Origin: Lachnospiraceae bacterium
GTDB lineage: Bacteria > Bacillota > Clostridia > Lachnospirales > Lachnospiraceae
DNA length: 56,786 bases
Direction: 5' to 3'
NCBI GenBank assembly: GCA_017542245.1
Contig: JAFXXN010000109.1
Location: 1 to 56,786, forward strand
Shown: one piece after another, positions 8,977 through 17,870 of the stretch
How the letters are laid out: every line of letters starts with the position of its first letter
How positions within the stretch are numbered: position 1 is the stretch's first letter
The notes under the pieces: generated by a model
Told to the model about the DNA's origin: nothing
Database searches by the model: none
The model's input: the letters and a program-made list of their open reading frames with translations, nothing else
Made by a program: the position numbers and the translations under genes

Positions 8977-11139
8977 TTACCCTATTTCGTTTTCTTGTGC
9001 AACAGATTTCTGTTCAGCAGTAGATTCCTGTTCAGCAGTAGATTCCTGTTTAGCAACAAATTCCTGTCCGGCAGCAAATTCCTGTCCAGCAGCAAATTCC
9101 TGTCCGGCAACAAATTCCTGTCCGGCAAAACCGTTTTGCATTCTCTGCTCATACTCAAATCCGGGCATGGGCTTAGCAAAGTAATATCCCTGGATCATAT
9201 CACACCCTTGCCCGGCAAGGAAATCAACCTGTTTCTTGACTTCAACACCTTCGGCTACGGTACGCATATTTAGTGATTTTGCCAGTCTTATGGCTTCCGA
9301 AACAACTATTTCGCCCCTGTTACCTTCACTCTCACCACGGAAGAAATCCGCATCAAGCTTCAAGACATCAAGTGGCATATCTTTAAGTGAATTCAGTGAA
9401 GAGTACCCTGCACCGAAATCGTCCATCGAAACAGAAAAGCCATAACTTTTCAACTTTTCAATTGTGTTTATAAGAGCTTTTTTATCATCAAAGAAAGCAC
9501 TTTCAGTAAGTTCTATTTCAATCAGTTCTCTGGGCGCTCCTTCATTGTCAACAGCGTCTCTTATCTGCTCAGCAAGATCACTCTCTATGAAATGTGCTCT
9601 CGAAACATTTACAGATACGGGCACGCACTTGAATCCACTGTCAAGCCATCTCCTCTGATCTCTGGCTACATGTGTTATCATATAATGATCGATTTCTGTT
9701 ATAAACCCATTTTTCTCAAATATCGGTATTATCCTTCCCGGCGTAACAAAACCATATTCCGGTGACTGCCACCTGATAAGAGCTTCTGCACCTCTTAGTT
9801 CACTTGTTGTCGGATCGTATTTAGGCTGATAATAAATTAAGAATTCCTCGTTATCAATAGCCTTTTGCTGATTCTCGTTAACAGTGTCTATCCATCGCTG
9901 TTCTTCTACAAGTTTATTGTCAAAGAATGCAATAGCTGAGTCATCACTTGCTTCAAGCGTCGCTGTGGCAGCACATGCATCATTATATACTTTCTCAATA
10001 TTGATATCTTTTCTTCTGACATAACTGCCTGATTCTTTTACGATTGCAGGAATAAGGGAGATTCCGATATGAAAGCTGAATTTATGACTCTTATCCACTC
10101 CCTCAAGATGTTTCAGCAGCAGTTTTACTCTTTTCTTTAATATTTCCTCATTATCATACTGAATAAAAGCTGCAAAAGATGCTGCACCATGATGTGCACA
10201 GGCTTCGTTACGTTTCATGGTTTTCATTATCATTCTGTTGATAGCCTGAAGAGCCTCCTCACCTTCCTGAACCGAATGACAGACACAGTAAGTATTATAT
10301 TTCACGAACAGGATATCCAGAATAGCAAAATTCATCTTGTCATACTTCTTTTTTCTGAGCATCTGTTCCCCTTTTATGGTGAACCACATCCAGTTATGTC
10401 CTTTTGTTGCAACATCTGTAAAGAATACCGACAAAAGTTTTTTATGATCGACAAATTTCTTTATTATCTTTATAAGTAATATAACAAAGAGACTGAAAGC
10501 TGCAACTCCGGCAATAATTATGATTATGAAGATTATCCCTACGTCTCTCATCCTTATGTCATAAGAGGCTTTTCCCACCAATGATGTATTTCCGTCATTT
10601 AAATCCAGGGATATCCAAAAATTAAGAGGAACCGTTACATACTTTTCACTGTCATCACTGGAAAAAAAGCTTGAAAGTATTCCATGTTTTTTCACCAGTT
10701 TATAAGTATCGGTCAGTACTATATCAAGTTCTCCGTCACTTTTGAGTTCAAGACAATCGCAGTTTTTATCATAGTAGATCTGTACACTCTCCGATATGCC
10801 TGAATTAGTTACCATCCCGCCAAAAGATGTGCTTGTAATCTCTCCTTTAGAATATAATATATTTCCTTCCTTATCGGTAATGTAAAAATCCCTGCCCTCT
10901 TTCTCGAGCAGAATTCTTGCCTCTTCTTTATCTGATGCTGCTTCATACAGCCTCGCCATGTAGTTTACAACTTTGTATTCAGATTCAAATTTCGCCTCAC
11001 ACAGGAAGAAAACAACCACTTCCAAAATAAGTGCCACTGCCACAACCACCAGAGTAAATGATAAAAGCAGTGCAAAAATAGACGGTATAATATGCTTTTT
11101 TCTTATAAGCTTATAACTTCTGCTTTTCTCTGACTCCAT
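8977..11139 (-). CDS. Membrane c-di-GMP phosphodiesterase-type protein (degenerate GGDEF plus EAL)
   Basis: This 720-residue protein has two membrane helices (about 18-47 and 200-228) around an extracellular sensor, then a GGDEF-like domain and an EAL domain. The GGDEF signature is replaced by G-A-A-S-F (318-322), so it should not make c-di-GMP. The EAL domain keeps E-A-L (452-454), the N of V-N-V-S-R, the E of E-L-T-E-S, D-D-F-G-A-G-Y (573-579), the K of L-K-L-D, A-E-G-V-E (629-633) and Q-G-Y-Y-F-A-K-P, so phosphodiesterase activity is likely. The last 50 residues are a tandem hexapeptide repeat of the form A-G-Q-E-F-V. The ATG follows GAGAGGA by about nine bases. Its role would be to lower c-di-GMP in response to an external cue (inference). 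Confidence 0.85.
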   Translation of the reverse strand: MESEKSRSYKLIRKKHIIPSIFALLLSFTLVVVAVALILEVVVFFLCEAKFESEYKVVNYMARLYEAASDKEEARILLEKEGRDFYITDKEGNILYSKGEITSTSFGGMVTNSGISESVQIYYDKNCDCLELKSDGELDIVLTDTYKLVKKHGILSSFFSSDDSEKYVTVPLNFWISLDLNDGNTSLVGKASYDIRMRDVGIIFIIIIIAGVAAFSLFVILLIKIIKKFVDHKKLLSVFFTDVATKGHNWMWFTIKGEQMLRKKKYDKMNFAILDILFVKYNTYCVCHSVQEGEEALQAINRMIMKTMKRNEACAHHGAASFAAFIQYDNEEILKKRVKLLLKHLEGVDKSHKFSFHIGISLIPAIVKESGSYVRRKDINIEKVYNDACAATATLEASDDSAIAFFDNKLVEEQRWIDTVNENQQKAIDNEEFLIYYQPKYDPTTSELRGAEALIRWQSPEYGFVTPGRIIPIFEKNGFITEIDHYMITHVARDQRRWLDSGFKCVPVSVNVSRAHFIESDLAEQIRDAVDNEGAPRELIEIELTESAFFDDKKALINTIEKLKSYGFSVSMDDFGAGYSSLNSLKDMPLDVLKLDADFFRGESEGNRGEIVVSEAIRLAKSLNMRTVAEGVEVKKQVDFLAGQGCDMIQGYYFAKPMPGFEYEQRMQNGFAGQEFVAGQEFAAGQEFAAGQEFVAKQESTAEQESTAEQKSVAQENEIG
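9007..9132. repeat. 18-bp coding minisatellite in the EAL gene
   Basis: About seven units of 18 bp, of the type TTCCTGTCCGGCAACAAA on the plus strand, lie end to end. Unit starts fall at 9007, 9025, 9043, 9061, 9079, 9097 and 9115 (the last partial). Because 18 is a multiple of three, unit gain or loss keeps the reading frame and only changes the length of the C-terminal tail. Confidence 0.9.
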
Positions 11140-11172
11140 TGTAAAAAATCCTCTCTTACATTATTATCATCT

Positions 11173-12372
11173 TTATGAAAAAACAACTTTTATCCTGCAT
11201 ATTTCCGATATTGTTCCAACTCTCATAAACGGACCGAAAAGACCAACTCCCGAAGTAACTATACTTTCCATATTTCCGAATCGTTTATAACCATATGAAT
11301 TATCGCATATAAGTGAAAGTATAACATTTCCGGGGAATATCTGTCCGTCATGAGTATGTCCGCACAAAGCTATATCAACTCCGGCTGCGGCCAGCTCTTT
11401 AAGTTCATTCGGTTCATGATCAAGAACAATCACCGGATATTCTTCTTTAATATCCATCATTAACTCTTCTGCAGTCTTTCTTACATCTACACCTCTGCCG
11501 GGTCTGGCATAATCAGGACGTCCGTATACATAAAAGCAATCATCTATAAGCTCTGCCTCGTCTCTTAAAAGCCTGATGCCGGCTCTTTCAAGAAATTCAT
11601 CCATTCGGGGATCGCTTTCTTTTTTTTCTGAATGATTGAATGTAAAACCGGCCAAAACCGGTTCTTCCACATCATGATTCCCATAGCAGGCGTATACTCC
11701 GTACTTGCTTTTAATCCCTTTGTAAATATCAATAAGTGCTTCCGGATTGTCAAGTGCATCATATGAATTATCAAAAATATCTCCGCAGAAGAATACTATA
11801 TCCGGTTCACATTCATTGATCAGTTCGACCATACGCTCCATTTCGGGGACACCTATATTTACCCCCATATGCATATCGGCGACCATAACCGCATTCAGCT
11901 CTTTTATTTTGCTGTTTTTTCCCTCTGCCTCAACAGTGTATTCCGTAATCCTCGTGTCCGTTGCATGAAGCATCCCATAAATACATATGATTGAAACAAA
12001 TATTATCCCCGCAGTTGCGGCTATGATTGCCACATGTCTGGGGCGTTCCAGCTTCTCAGTGCTTCCCGTACGTTTTTTTGTAATACGCCATACCAGGCAG
12101 AAAATAAGGTATAATAAGGCCGGAAATAATGAATACATAAGTATTCCGAGCCACATGCTTCCAAAATGCTGCATACGGAATTTAATATTCGAATCCGGAA
12201 GCAGGAATGCTACGGGCATAGCAGCCGCAACTATCGTAAAGAAAATATATATAAGTATTTTTATCCACGTTTTAACAGTCCCCTTTACACATGCTTTAAG
12301 CCATCTGATTATCATAAATGCTATAAGCCATGTTAAAAAAATATATAAAGGACTAAAAAAAATCGCAAGCAT
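11173..12372 (-). CDS. Membrane-anchored calcineurin-like metallophosphoesterase
   Basis: Four hydrophobic segments in the first 140 residues are followed by a binuclear metallophosphoesterase domain. Metal and catalytic motifs are visible in order: V-A-D-M-H-M-G, C-G-D-I-F-D-N, G-N-H-D, L-D-H-E-P and G-H-T-H-D-G-Q. The layout resembles the YkuE/YaeI group, some members of which cleave lipid-linked or nucleotide phosphates at the membrane. The substrate here is unknown. The stop codon of the upstream membrane protein is only four bases before this start codon, so the two are probably cotranscribed and translationally coupled. Confidence 0.85.
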   Translation of the reverse strand: MLAIFFSPLYIFLTWLIAFMIIRWLKACVKGTVKTWIKILIYIFFTIVAAAMPVAFLLPDSNIKFRMQHFGSMWLGILMYSLFPALLYLIFCLVWRITKKRTGSTEKLERPRHVAIIAATAGIIFVSIICIYGMLHATDTRITEYTVEAEGKNSKIKELNAVMVADMHMGVNIGVPEMERMVELINECEPDIVFFCGDIFDNSYDALDNPEALIDIYKGIKSKYGVYACYGNHDVEEPVLAGFTFNHSEKKESDPRMDEFLERAGIRLLRDEAELIDDCFYVYGRPDYARPGRGVDVRKTAEELMMDIKEEYPVIVLDHEPNELKELAAAGVDIALCGHTHDGQIFPGNVILSLICDNSYGYKRFGNMESIVTSGVGLFGPFMRVGTISEICRIKVVFS

Positions 12373-12376
12373 TTAT

Positions 12377-14398
12377 TTAACCTGTCCCATCATGATTTAT
12401 TGCGGGATAATCAGTGATCCCCGCTCCTGTATTCGGATGGCTCCCCGAATAAATCAGATCAACCATGAAAATCACCAGAAGCACTATACATATCGGTGCT
12501 ATTATCCTTAGTTTTATCTTTCGAAGAATATTATCGGTAAGAGGTGCCAGAATATATACCATAAATGAACCAAAAATAGCAAAAACCAAAAGGCCTTCAG
12601 CACATATTCTTCCCCGGATATTCAAAAAATATCCTGAGTAATCCCACCATTTCTGATCATAAAGATATTCAAGAATCGCCGAAGTAGTATATTCCAATAT
12701 TCCGCTTAAGACTATGATACTTAAAAATTCTATAATGGGCTTTTTCCTAAACTTATTTAAAATTATCAGAATTACCAGGCTCCCTCCGCCATAAATCGGC
12801 AGATACGGCCCTTTAAGGAAGCCTCTGTTAACAAAAACCCCGTCTTCATACAGATGAATACCGATTTCCCATAACCATCCGATAAAAGAAAAAATGAAGA
12901 ACATTATGATCATGGACCAGATTGAATACCTTCTTACATAATGCAGATATTCAATCTTGGGCGGTTTTAAATGATTAAGAAAAGTTTTTCTGTAGGCAGG
13001 GAAAAGTCTGAAAGGATATATCCTTTTTTCAAAAACATATTTTCTGGTTTTTACTTTCTGTTGATGTTCCTCATATTCACAGAGCCGTTCCTCATTTTTG
13101 TCAGCAAAAAGAACCACTCCGAAATTTCTTGCAAAAAACCCCGAAATGCCTTTCAGCCTCACCGGCAGATTAATCTTCTCATCTGCATAGGCCATAATAT
13201 CCGCATATGCTTCACTAATGATGTCATCATCGGGCTTTACATATAACAGAGCATCATTCAGCAGTGCAGCCTCAGGAATTGCCTTTTTCTTCTTTTTAAC
13301 CTCCTGCCTTAATTCTGCGTAATATTCAGCAAACGTAAGCACCTCATAGGCATTTACAAAAAACAGTTCTAAAAGTCCAAATGTCAGTAAAGATAAAAGT
13401 CTCCAACCCAAGAATGACATACTGAGTTTAAAAGCTTCCCATTTATGTCCCTTCATCATCTTTGATGACAAAGTTCTGGCTTCTTTTGCAGAAACAGATG
13501 GGTTCTCTGCTAAAATATACGGAACCATTAGATACTCATAATACTTGATGAAGCCACCGATTACCGTTAAAGACCACAGACTTGTAATCAATGTCGCAGT
13601 AAACAGTCCCCATGCAGTCTGCAGCCATCTTCCTGATCTAATAAGAAAAAGTATCCTTCTGGCCGGAACAACTTCATAAGTTCTGGCTTCCAGAGTAAAT
13701 CTTCTTGCTATCACTACAAAAACTCTTGCAACAAAAGACCAGAGAAATATTGATAGCAGGATAATCAGCACAATCAGAATAACTGCCGCAACATCATCCG
13801 ATCTGAAAATTGTTGCGATACCTGTAAATACCTTATTTACAAATTTCCCCGACGTAAGTGAATTTACAATTCCGGCAAATACACCTTGGGACTTTCCTAT
13901 CTCGACCGGCCCCAAATATTCAGATTCGGTATCATCATATACCGTCTGAGCTTCTTTAGTCACAACATCTTTAATATCTGCCAGATTATCTTTTAAATCC
14001 GTAGCACTTTCAACTATAACATCTGCACCGTCGGCTATCCCGTCTGACAACTTCTTCCCATTTAAAGTATCAGTCAATGTCTCCTTTAATTTCTGCTCCC
14101 CTTCCTGGAGATTCGACTGAATCTTTCTCTTGCTTTTATCCCAGACTTCATTAGTTCCGAATCCGTTGGAAATATATTGCGCAATATCCATAAATCCGGT
14201 AAATCTTTCATCCAGAATACTGGTAGATATCTCTTGCGAAACCAAATCCGGATTTTTAGAGAGAGCGTTTTTTAGATTTCCGAAAGAAGATGCATTTTCG
14301 ACACCGATAAACGAACATAATGCCATTATTATGACTATAGTCCAGTAATGTCTGACAAGAACATCAAGTCCCCTTTTCTTAAGTACTTTTCTGTTCAA
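12377..14398 (-). CDS. Large membrane protein with C-terminal CmpB-type (putative ABC-transporter type IV) domain
   Basis: This 673-residue polytopic membrane protein has two parts. The first 340 residues contain one membrane helix near the N-terminus, an extracellular region of about 150 residues and several helices that loosely resemble DUF975-type integral membrane proteins. The last 200 residues carry the signature of the PF06541-type family: a W-L-W-E-I-G-I-H helix end, then F-V-N-R-G-F-L-K-G-P-Y-L-P-I-Y-G-G-G, and later the L-E-Y-T-T-S and W-W-D-Y-S segments. Homologous domains are often stand-alone proteins of 150-250 residues, so this looks like a fusion. It is followed after four bases by the phosphoesterase gene. 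No function can be assigned. Confidence 0.65.
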   Translation of the reverse strand: MNRKVLKKRGLDVLVRHYWTIVIIMALCSFIGVENASSFGNLKNALSKNPDLVSQEISTSILDERFTGFMDIAQYISNGFGTNEVWDKSKRKIQSNLQEGEQKLKETLTDTLNGKKLSDGIADGADVIVESATDLKDNLADIKDVVTKEAQTVYDDTESEYLGPVEIGKSQGVFAGIVNSLTSGKFVNKVFTGIATIFRSDDVAAVILIVLIILLSIFLWSFVARVFVVIARRFTLEARTYEVVPARRILFLIRSGRWLQTAWGLFTATLITSLWSLTVIGGFIKYYEYLMVPYILAENPSVSAKEARTLSSKMMKGHKWEAFKLSMSFLGWRLLSLLTFGLLELFFVNAYEVLTFAEYYAELRQEVKKKKKAIPEAALLNDALLYVKPDDDIISEAYADIMAYADEKINLPVRLKGISGFFARNFGVVLFADKNEERLCEYEEHQQKVKTRKYVFEKRIYPFRLFPAYRKTFLNHLKPPKIEYLHYVRRYSIWSMIIMFFIFSFIGWLWEIGIHLYEDGVFVNRGFLKGPYLPIYGGGSLVILIILNKFRKKPIIEFLSIIVLSGILEYTTSAILEYLYDQKWWDYSGYFLNIRGRICAEGLLVFAIFGSFMVYILAPLTDNILRKIKLRIIAPICIVLLVIFMVDLIYSGSHPNTGAGITDYPAINHDGTG

Positions 14399-14410
14399 TT
14401 ATAAAGCCTC

Positions 14411-16060
14411 CTACAGTTTTTCCCCATAAAGGTCAGGCTCGCCGATAATGTCTTTATAAAGGTCAAGTCCGAAGCTTGTAAGTTCAGGAACGCTCTGTAT
14501 CATCTTAAATGTTCTTTCACCGTCTGCTTTTCTTTCCGCACAGAAGAATGTTATATCGGAATGCCCGGAAGATTTCATGCTTTCTTCCGATTCCGAATAG
14601 ATTTTTCTTGCAAAAGAAAGAAGATGCGTTACAGTGATCACTTTTACCCCGGCCTCATTCAGCGCCTTGATAATATCATACGCGATTATCGAACCGTCTA
14701 TTTCCGTTGTGGTCGCAAAAGACTCATTAAGAAGTACTAAGGACGCTTTATCAAGATTATCAATAATAGTATTCATTCTTCCTAATTCTTCATCCAATCT
14801 GCCGCTGTTCATAGCAGAATCTTCACGTCTTGTAAAATGTGTAAAGATGGAAGTAAACAATCCGCTGGAAAAGCTTTCCGCAGCTACCTGGAGTCCGGCC
14901 TGCATCATAACCTGTGCTATACCGACACTTCTTAGGAACGTAGATTTTCCTCCCTGATTGGCACCTGTAATTATCACCAGATTCTTGTCCCTGATACTAC
15001 ATGTATTTCCTACAGCATTAACCCGCTGCTCCATACACATGACAAATTCTTTCAGCTCGCTGAATACCAGATCTTCATTATTGCAGACCACCGGGAAACA
15101 GTAATCTATTTTTATTCTCTTCATATGTCTGCTGAGATTAACTCCGCCCCTGTAAAATGCGACCTGTAAAAGCAGCTGATCAAAGAATCCGGAAAAATTA
15201 TCAATAAATTTCCCGGTAAATGACACAATATAATTTACAACATTTTGTTCTATTTCAACTATCTGTTTTTCTATAACAGGCGTCATCTTTGATGAAAATG
15301 AATTTGCAGTAAGAGAATTCTTAAATTCTCTTATCTTTGCAATAGTACTCTTGGGATTACGGTACTTGATCAAATCCGACGTGACATTATTCATTTCAAC
15401 TTTTTCAAACTTCAAACCGGGTCCGAGCTTACCTTTTAATACGATTCTCGGAATATGCAGATAAAGATCGCCATCCCTATCCTCACTTTCCGTAACATAG
15501 AAGGAGATATCATGAAGAAGCTTATCTATTTTCTTTTCGTACTCATCATTAAACTCTTCATTTAAACGCTTCTCCAATGCTTTAAAACCATCAGATTCCA
15601 GAAAGACAGAATTATCCCTTATTATCTTCTTGATTTTTTTCAATCCTTCAGCAAATAAAGCCGTAAGATGGATACGTGTAACTACCCATCCGTTCATATC
15701 CGTTTTTCCTGTATATCCGGATTTTCTGCCAAATTTATCCCATTCGGCTACAATGGTTGCTGCTTCTTTATAAAGATCCTGAATAAAAAATTCATTATTA
15801 AGGCAGTCTTTTAAAATCGCCTGTCTGTATATAATCTCTTCTTTTGAAAGAAGCGGTGACATCATCACTCTTCCCATAGTATCGGTAATAAAAGGATCCT
15901 GCTCTTTAATCTTCTTTACTTCACCGTTCTCAAACACTACATCTTTTCCTGCATTCATGTAAAGGGTTTTCAGTCCCAGGTCCTGTACTATACTTTTTGC
16001 ATCGAAATATTTCTGAGTTCCTATCCATTCGTGGTCGGAATATAATAAAAATGCATTCAT
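14411..16060 (-). CDS. MutS-related ATPase, partner A
   Basis: This 549-residue protein has a MutS-type ATPase (domain V) but none of the N-terminal mismatch-recognition domain. Residues 1-340 are mainly helical, like the MutS lever and clamp region. Walker A is G-A-N-Q-G-G-K-S-T (366-374). Walker B is L-V-L-L-N-E (441-446), with Asn in place of the usual Asp. A conserved T-V-T-H-L segment follows. The start codon lies two bases after the stop of the upstream paralogue, which indicates translational coupling and perhaps a heterodimer. Related stand-alone MutS-like ATPases occur widely in Clostridia; I know of no assigned role for this pair. A function in DNA or RNA structure recognition is inference. 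Confidence 0.8.
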   Translation of the reverse strand: MNAFLLYSDHEWIGTQKYFDAKSIVQDLGLKTLYMNAGKDVVFENGEVKKIKEQDPFITDTMGRVMMSPLLSKEEIIYRQAILKDCLNNEFFIQDLYKEAATIVAEWDKFGRKSGYTGKTDMNGWVVTRIHLTALFAEGLKKIKKIIRDNSVFLESDGFKALEKRLNEEFNDEYEKKIDKLLHDISFYVTESEDRDGDLYLHIPRIVLKGKLGPGLKFEKVEMNNVTSDLIKYRNPKSTIAKIREFKNSLTANSFSSKMTPVIEKQIVEIEQNVVNYIVSFTGKFIDNFSGFFDQLLLQVAFYRGGVNLSRHMKRIKIDYCFPVVCNNEDLVFSELKEFVMCMEQRVNAVGNTCSIRDKNLVIITGANQGGKSTFLRSVGIAQVMMQAGLQVAAESFSSGLFTSIFTHFTRREDSAMNSGRLDEELGRMNTIIDNLDKASLVLLNESFATTTEIDGSIIAYDIIKALNEAGVKVITVTHLLSFARKIYSESEESMKSSGHSDITFFCAERKADGERTFKMIQSVPELTSFGLDLYKDIIGEPDLYGEKL

Positions 16061-16062
16061 GC

Positions 16063-17622
16063 TTAACCTAATCTTTCCTTAAGTCTTTCTTTCAGCTGGT
16101 TGTAATTCAATCGATACTTATTTATCTGATTTTCGGCACATCCCTCATAGTCCACTCCATGCCTTAATATTTTAAAGTTCTGTATTCTGTTTTCATCAAG
16201 CTGTGCACTCAATCCTGCCACACGTTCATCAACATCACACAGCTCACGTAAATGAGTTACATAAATGCCATGGCATTTTTCTCCTATAAAATGGCTCAAT
16301 ACATTTTTACCCATTATGATGGCATCAAAATTGGCAGCTGTAGTAAAAAGCTCATTTATAACAACAAATGCGTTGTTCCGGCTGTTCTTCATCATCGGAG
16401 AAAGTCTCACCAACTCCTCCATGAGTTTTCCTCTTCCTGTCTCAACACTTTCTTCTACGGAAAAATGAGTAAGAATATCCGAAAACCAGTGTATATTTGC
16501 TTTATCTGCTGCTACATCCAGCCCCATCTTGGTGAAAAACACCAATTGCCCCAGGCTTCTGGCAAAAGTTGTCTTGCCGCCCTGATTAGGTCCTGTAAGC
16601 ACAAAGAAAAGGTCTGTATCATCATAATAAAAATCATTGCTTACTACAGGCTTGTTTTTCTCAAGATTAACACACGCAAGGGCAAGGTCATAAAGTCCTT
16701 CAGCACTTATCTTTTTATCTTCATCACATGTAGGTTCAGTAAATTTAAAGCCTGCTTGCTGCATCTTCATCTGAAACTCATAAAATGTAAGATAAAAAGG
16801 AAGTTCATCCGCAAGTCTCGAAAAAACATTATCTTCGAAATTTTCATACTCTTCGTAAAGTTTCTCTGCCTTTTTGAAAAGTTCAGGATTTCTTTTTATA
16901 ACAATCTTTACAATTTCCTGTTCAAAACTTGTGAGATCATTTACCAGGGCGAAAGGACTGACAAAAGTCTTATCGTTTTCCGAGTCAAAATATCTTAAAA
17001 ACTCCTCGTAATCTATCGTATCTTTTTCAGGATCTTCAGAATCATCTTCCTGTTCCGTCTCTTCATTTTCTTTCTTGTCCGATATGGAAACCACTACCCT
17101 GCCGTTTTCCAAAGAAGCTTCAACATCTATGTTTGAAAGCTCGGCCGAAAGCTCACTTGCAGACTGAAAAGCAGATTTAAACACTTCTTTTGACGTATAT
17201 GTTTCAAGATACTCCATTAACATCTTAAAACCATCTGATTCCGGGACTTTTTCTTTTAATGTACTAAGCAGTTCAATAAGTGCCTCTGAGTATGTCTTTA
17301 CTGCAGAAAAATGCCAGACAGGTTCCTGAACATCTACTCGTGTGGTTTTTTTCCTGTTTTCAAAATCCCTGAATTCATTATACTTGATACAGTAATCTGA
17401 GAGTGCTTTATAAAGATCTTTTTCTTTTATATCCCTATATATCTTCCTTCGATAATTTTCACATTCTTCATCAAGAGGAAAATACTCATAATGCTCTTTT
17501 ATTTTTGTGTCATTTTTTGCTACTCTGTCTATTATCTGGTCAATGTTCAAATCTATAAAAAAGACCGGTCTCGTCATTCCTTTTATCGGTTCTTTCAGAT
17601 TCAGTATACTTTCAAACCACAT
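16063..17622 (-). CDS. MutS-related ATPase, partner B
   Basis: This is the paralogue and neighbour of the previous protein, 519 residues long. Walker A is G-P-N-Q-G-G-K-T-T (344-352) and Walker B is V-V-I-N-E-L, again with Asn before the catalytic Glu. A conserved I-Y-V-T-H-L segment follows. Residues 180-205 form a highly acidic insertion (Glu/Asp-rich). The mismatch-recognition domain of MutS is absent. The start is the ATG at 17622 with a GGAGAAAAAGAACAG leader. It is the first gene of the pair and is driven by the promoter at 17717-17745. The two proteins are too different to be a recent duplication, and their fixed pairing suggests an obligate complex (inference). Confidence 0.8.
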   Translation of the reverse strand: MWFESILNLKEPIKGMTRPVFFIDLNIDQIIDRVAKNDTKIKEHYEYFPLDEECENYRRKIYRDIKEKDLYKALSDYCIKYNEFRDFENRKKTTRVDVQEPVWHFSAVKTYSEALIELLSTLKEKVPESDGFKMLMEYLETYTSKEVFKSAFQSASELSAELSNIDVEASLENGRVVVSISDKKENEETEQEDDSEDPEKDTIDYEEFLRYFDSENDKTFVSPFALVNDLTSFEQEIVKIVIKRNPELFKKAEKLYEEYENFEDNVFSRLADELPFYLTFYEFQMKMQQAGFKFTEPTCDEDKKISAEGLYDLALACVNLEKNKPVVSNDFYYDDTDLFFVLTGPNQGGKTTFARSLGQLVFFTKMGLDVAADKANIHWFSDILTHFSVEESVETGRGKLMEELVRLSPMMKNSRNNAFVVINELFTTAANFDAIIMGKNVLSHFIGEKCHGIYVTHLRELCDVDERVAGLSAQLDENRIQNFKILRHGVDYEGCAENQINKYRLNYNQLKERLKERLG

Positions 17623-17716
17623 CTGTTCTTTTTCTCCTTCGATAGCAGATTCTAATAAAATAAGTTAACTTTTATCGCTTAAAAACGCAAAAAAGCACAT
17701 AAACCCACTATATAAT

Positions 17717-17745
17717 AGGATACCTCAAACCCTCTTCATTGTCAA
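17717..17745 (-). promoter_or_regulatory. Sigma-A promoter of the MutS-like pair
   Basis: The minus strand reads TTGACA (17740-17745), 17 bases, then TATCCT (17717-17722). It diverges from the ABC-F promoter about 60 bases away. Confidence 0.65.
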
Positions 17746-17803
17746 GACCTACGGGACTTGATAATCGCTTTAAACTGTAATCTTTATGAGATCCGTGATA
17801 TGG

Positions 17804-17832
17804 TTGACTATATAGTGTTTTTTTAGTATAAT
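17804..17832 (+). promoter_or_regulatory. Strong sigma-A promoter of the ABC-F gene
   Basis: TTGACT (17804-17809), exactly 17 bases, then a consensus TATAAT (17827-17832). The GTG start codon lies 38 bases further on. Confidence 0.85.
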
Positions 17833-17870
17833 AATTTATTATTGTTATAAAACTAAAGGATGGATCTATT

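Noticed and set aside
8995-9273. Plus-strand frame with a repeated R-F-L-F-S-S type peptide
   Set aside because: It is only the opposite strand of the 18-bp minisatellite in the EAL gene; no promoter or ribosome site.
16252-16998. Open frame of 248 codons on the plus strand inside the second MutS-like gene
   Set aside because: It is antisense to a clearly conserved ATPase, has no ribosome site, and its translation is low-complexity with no known fold.
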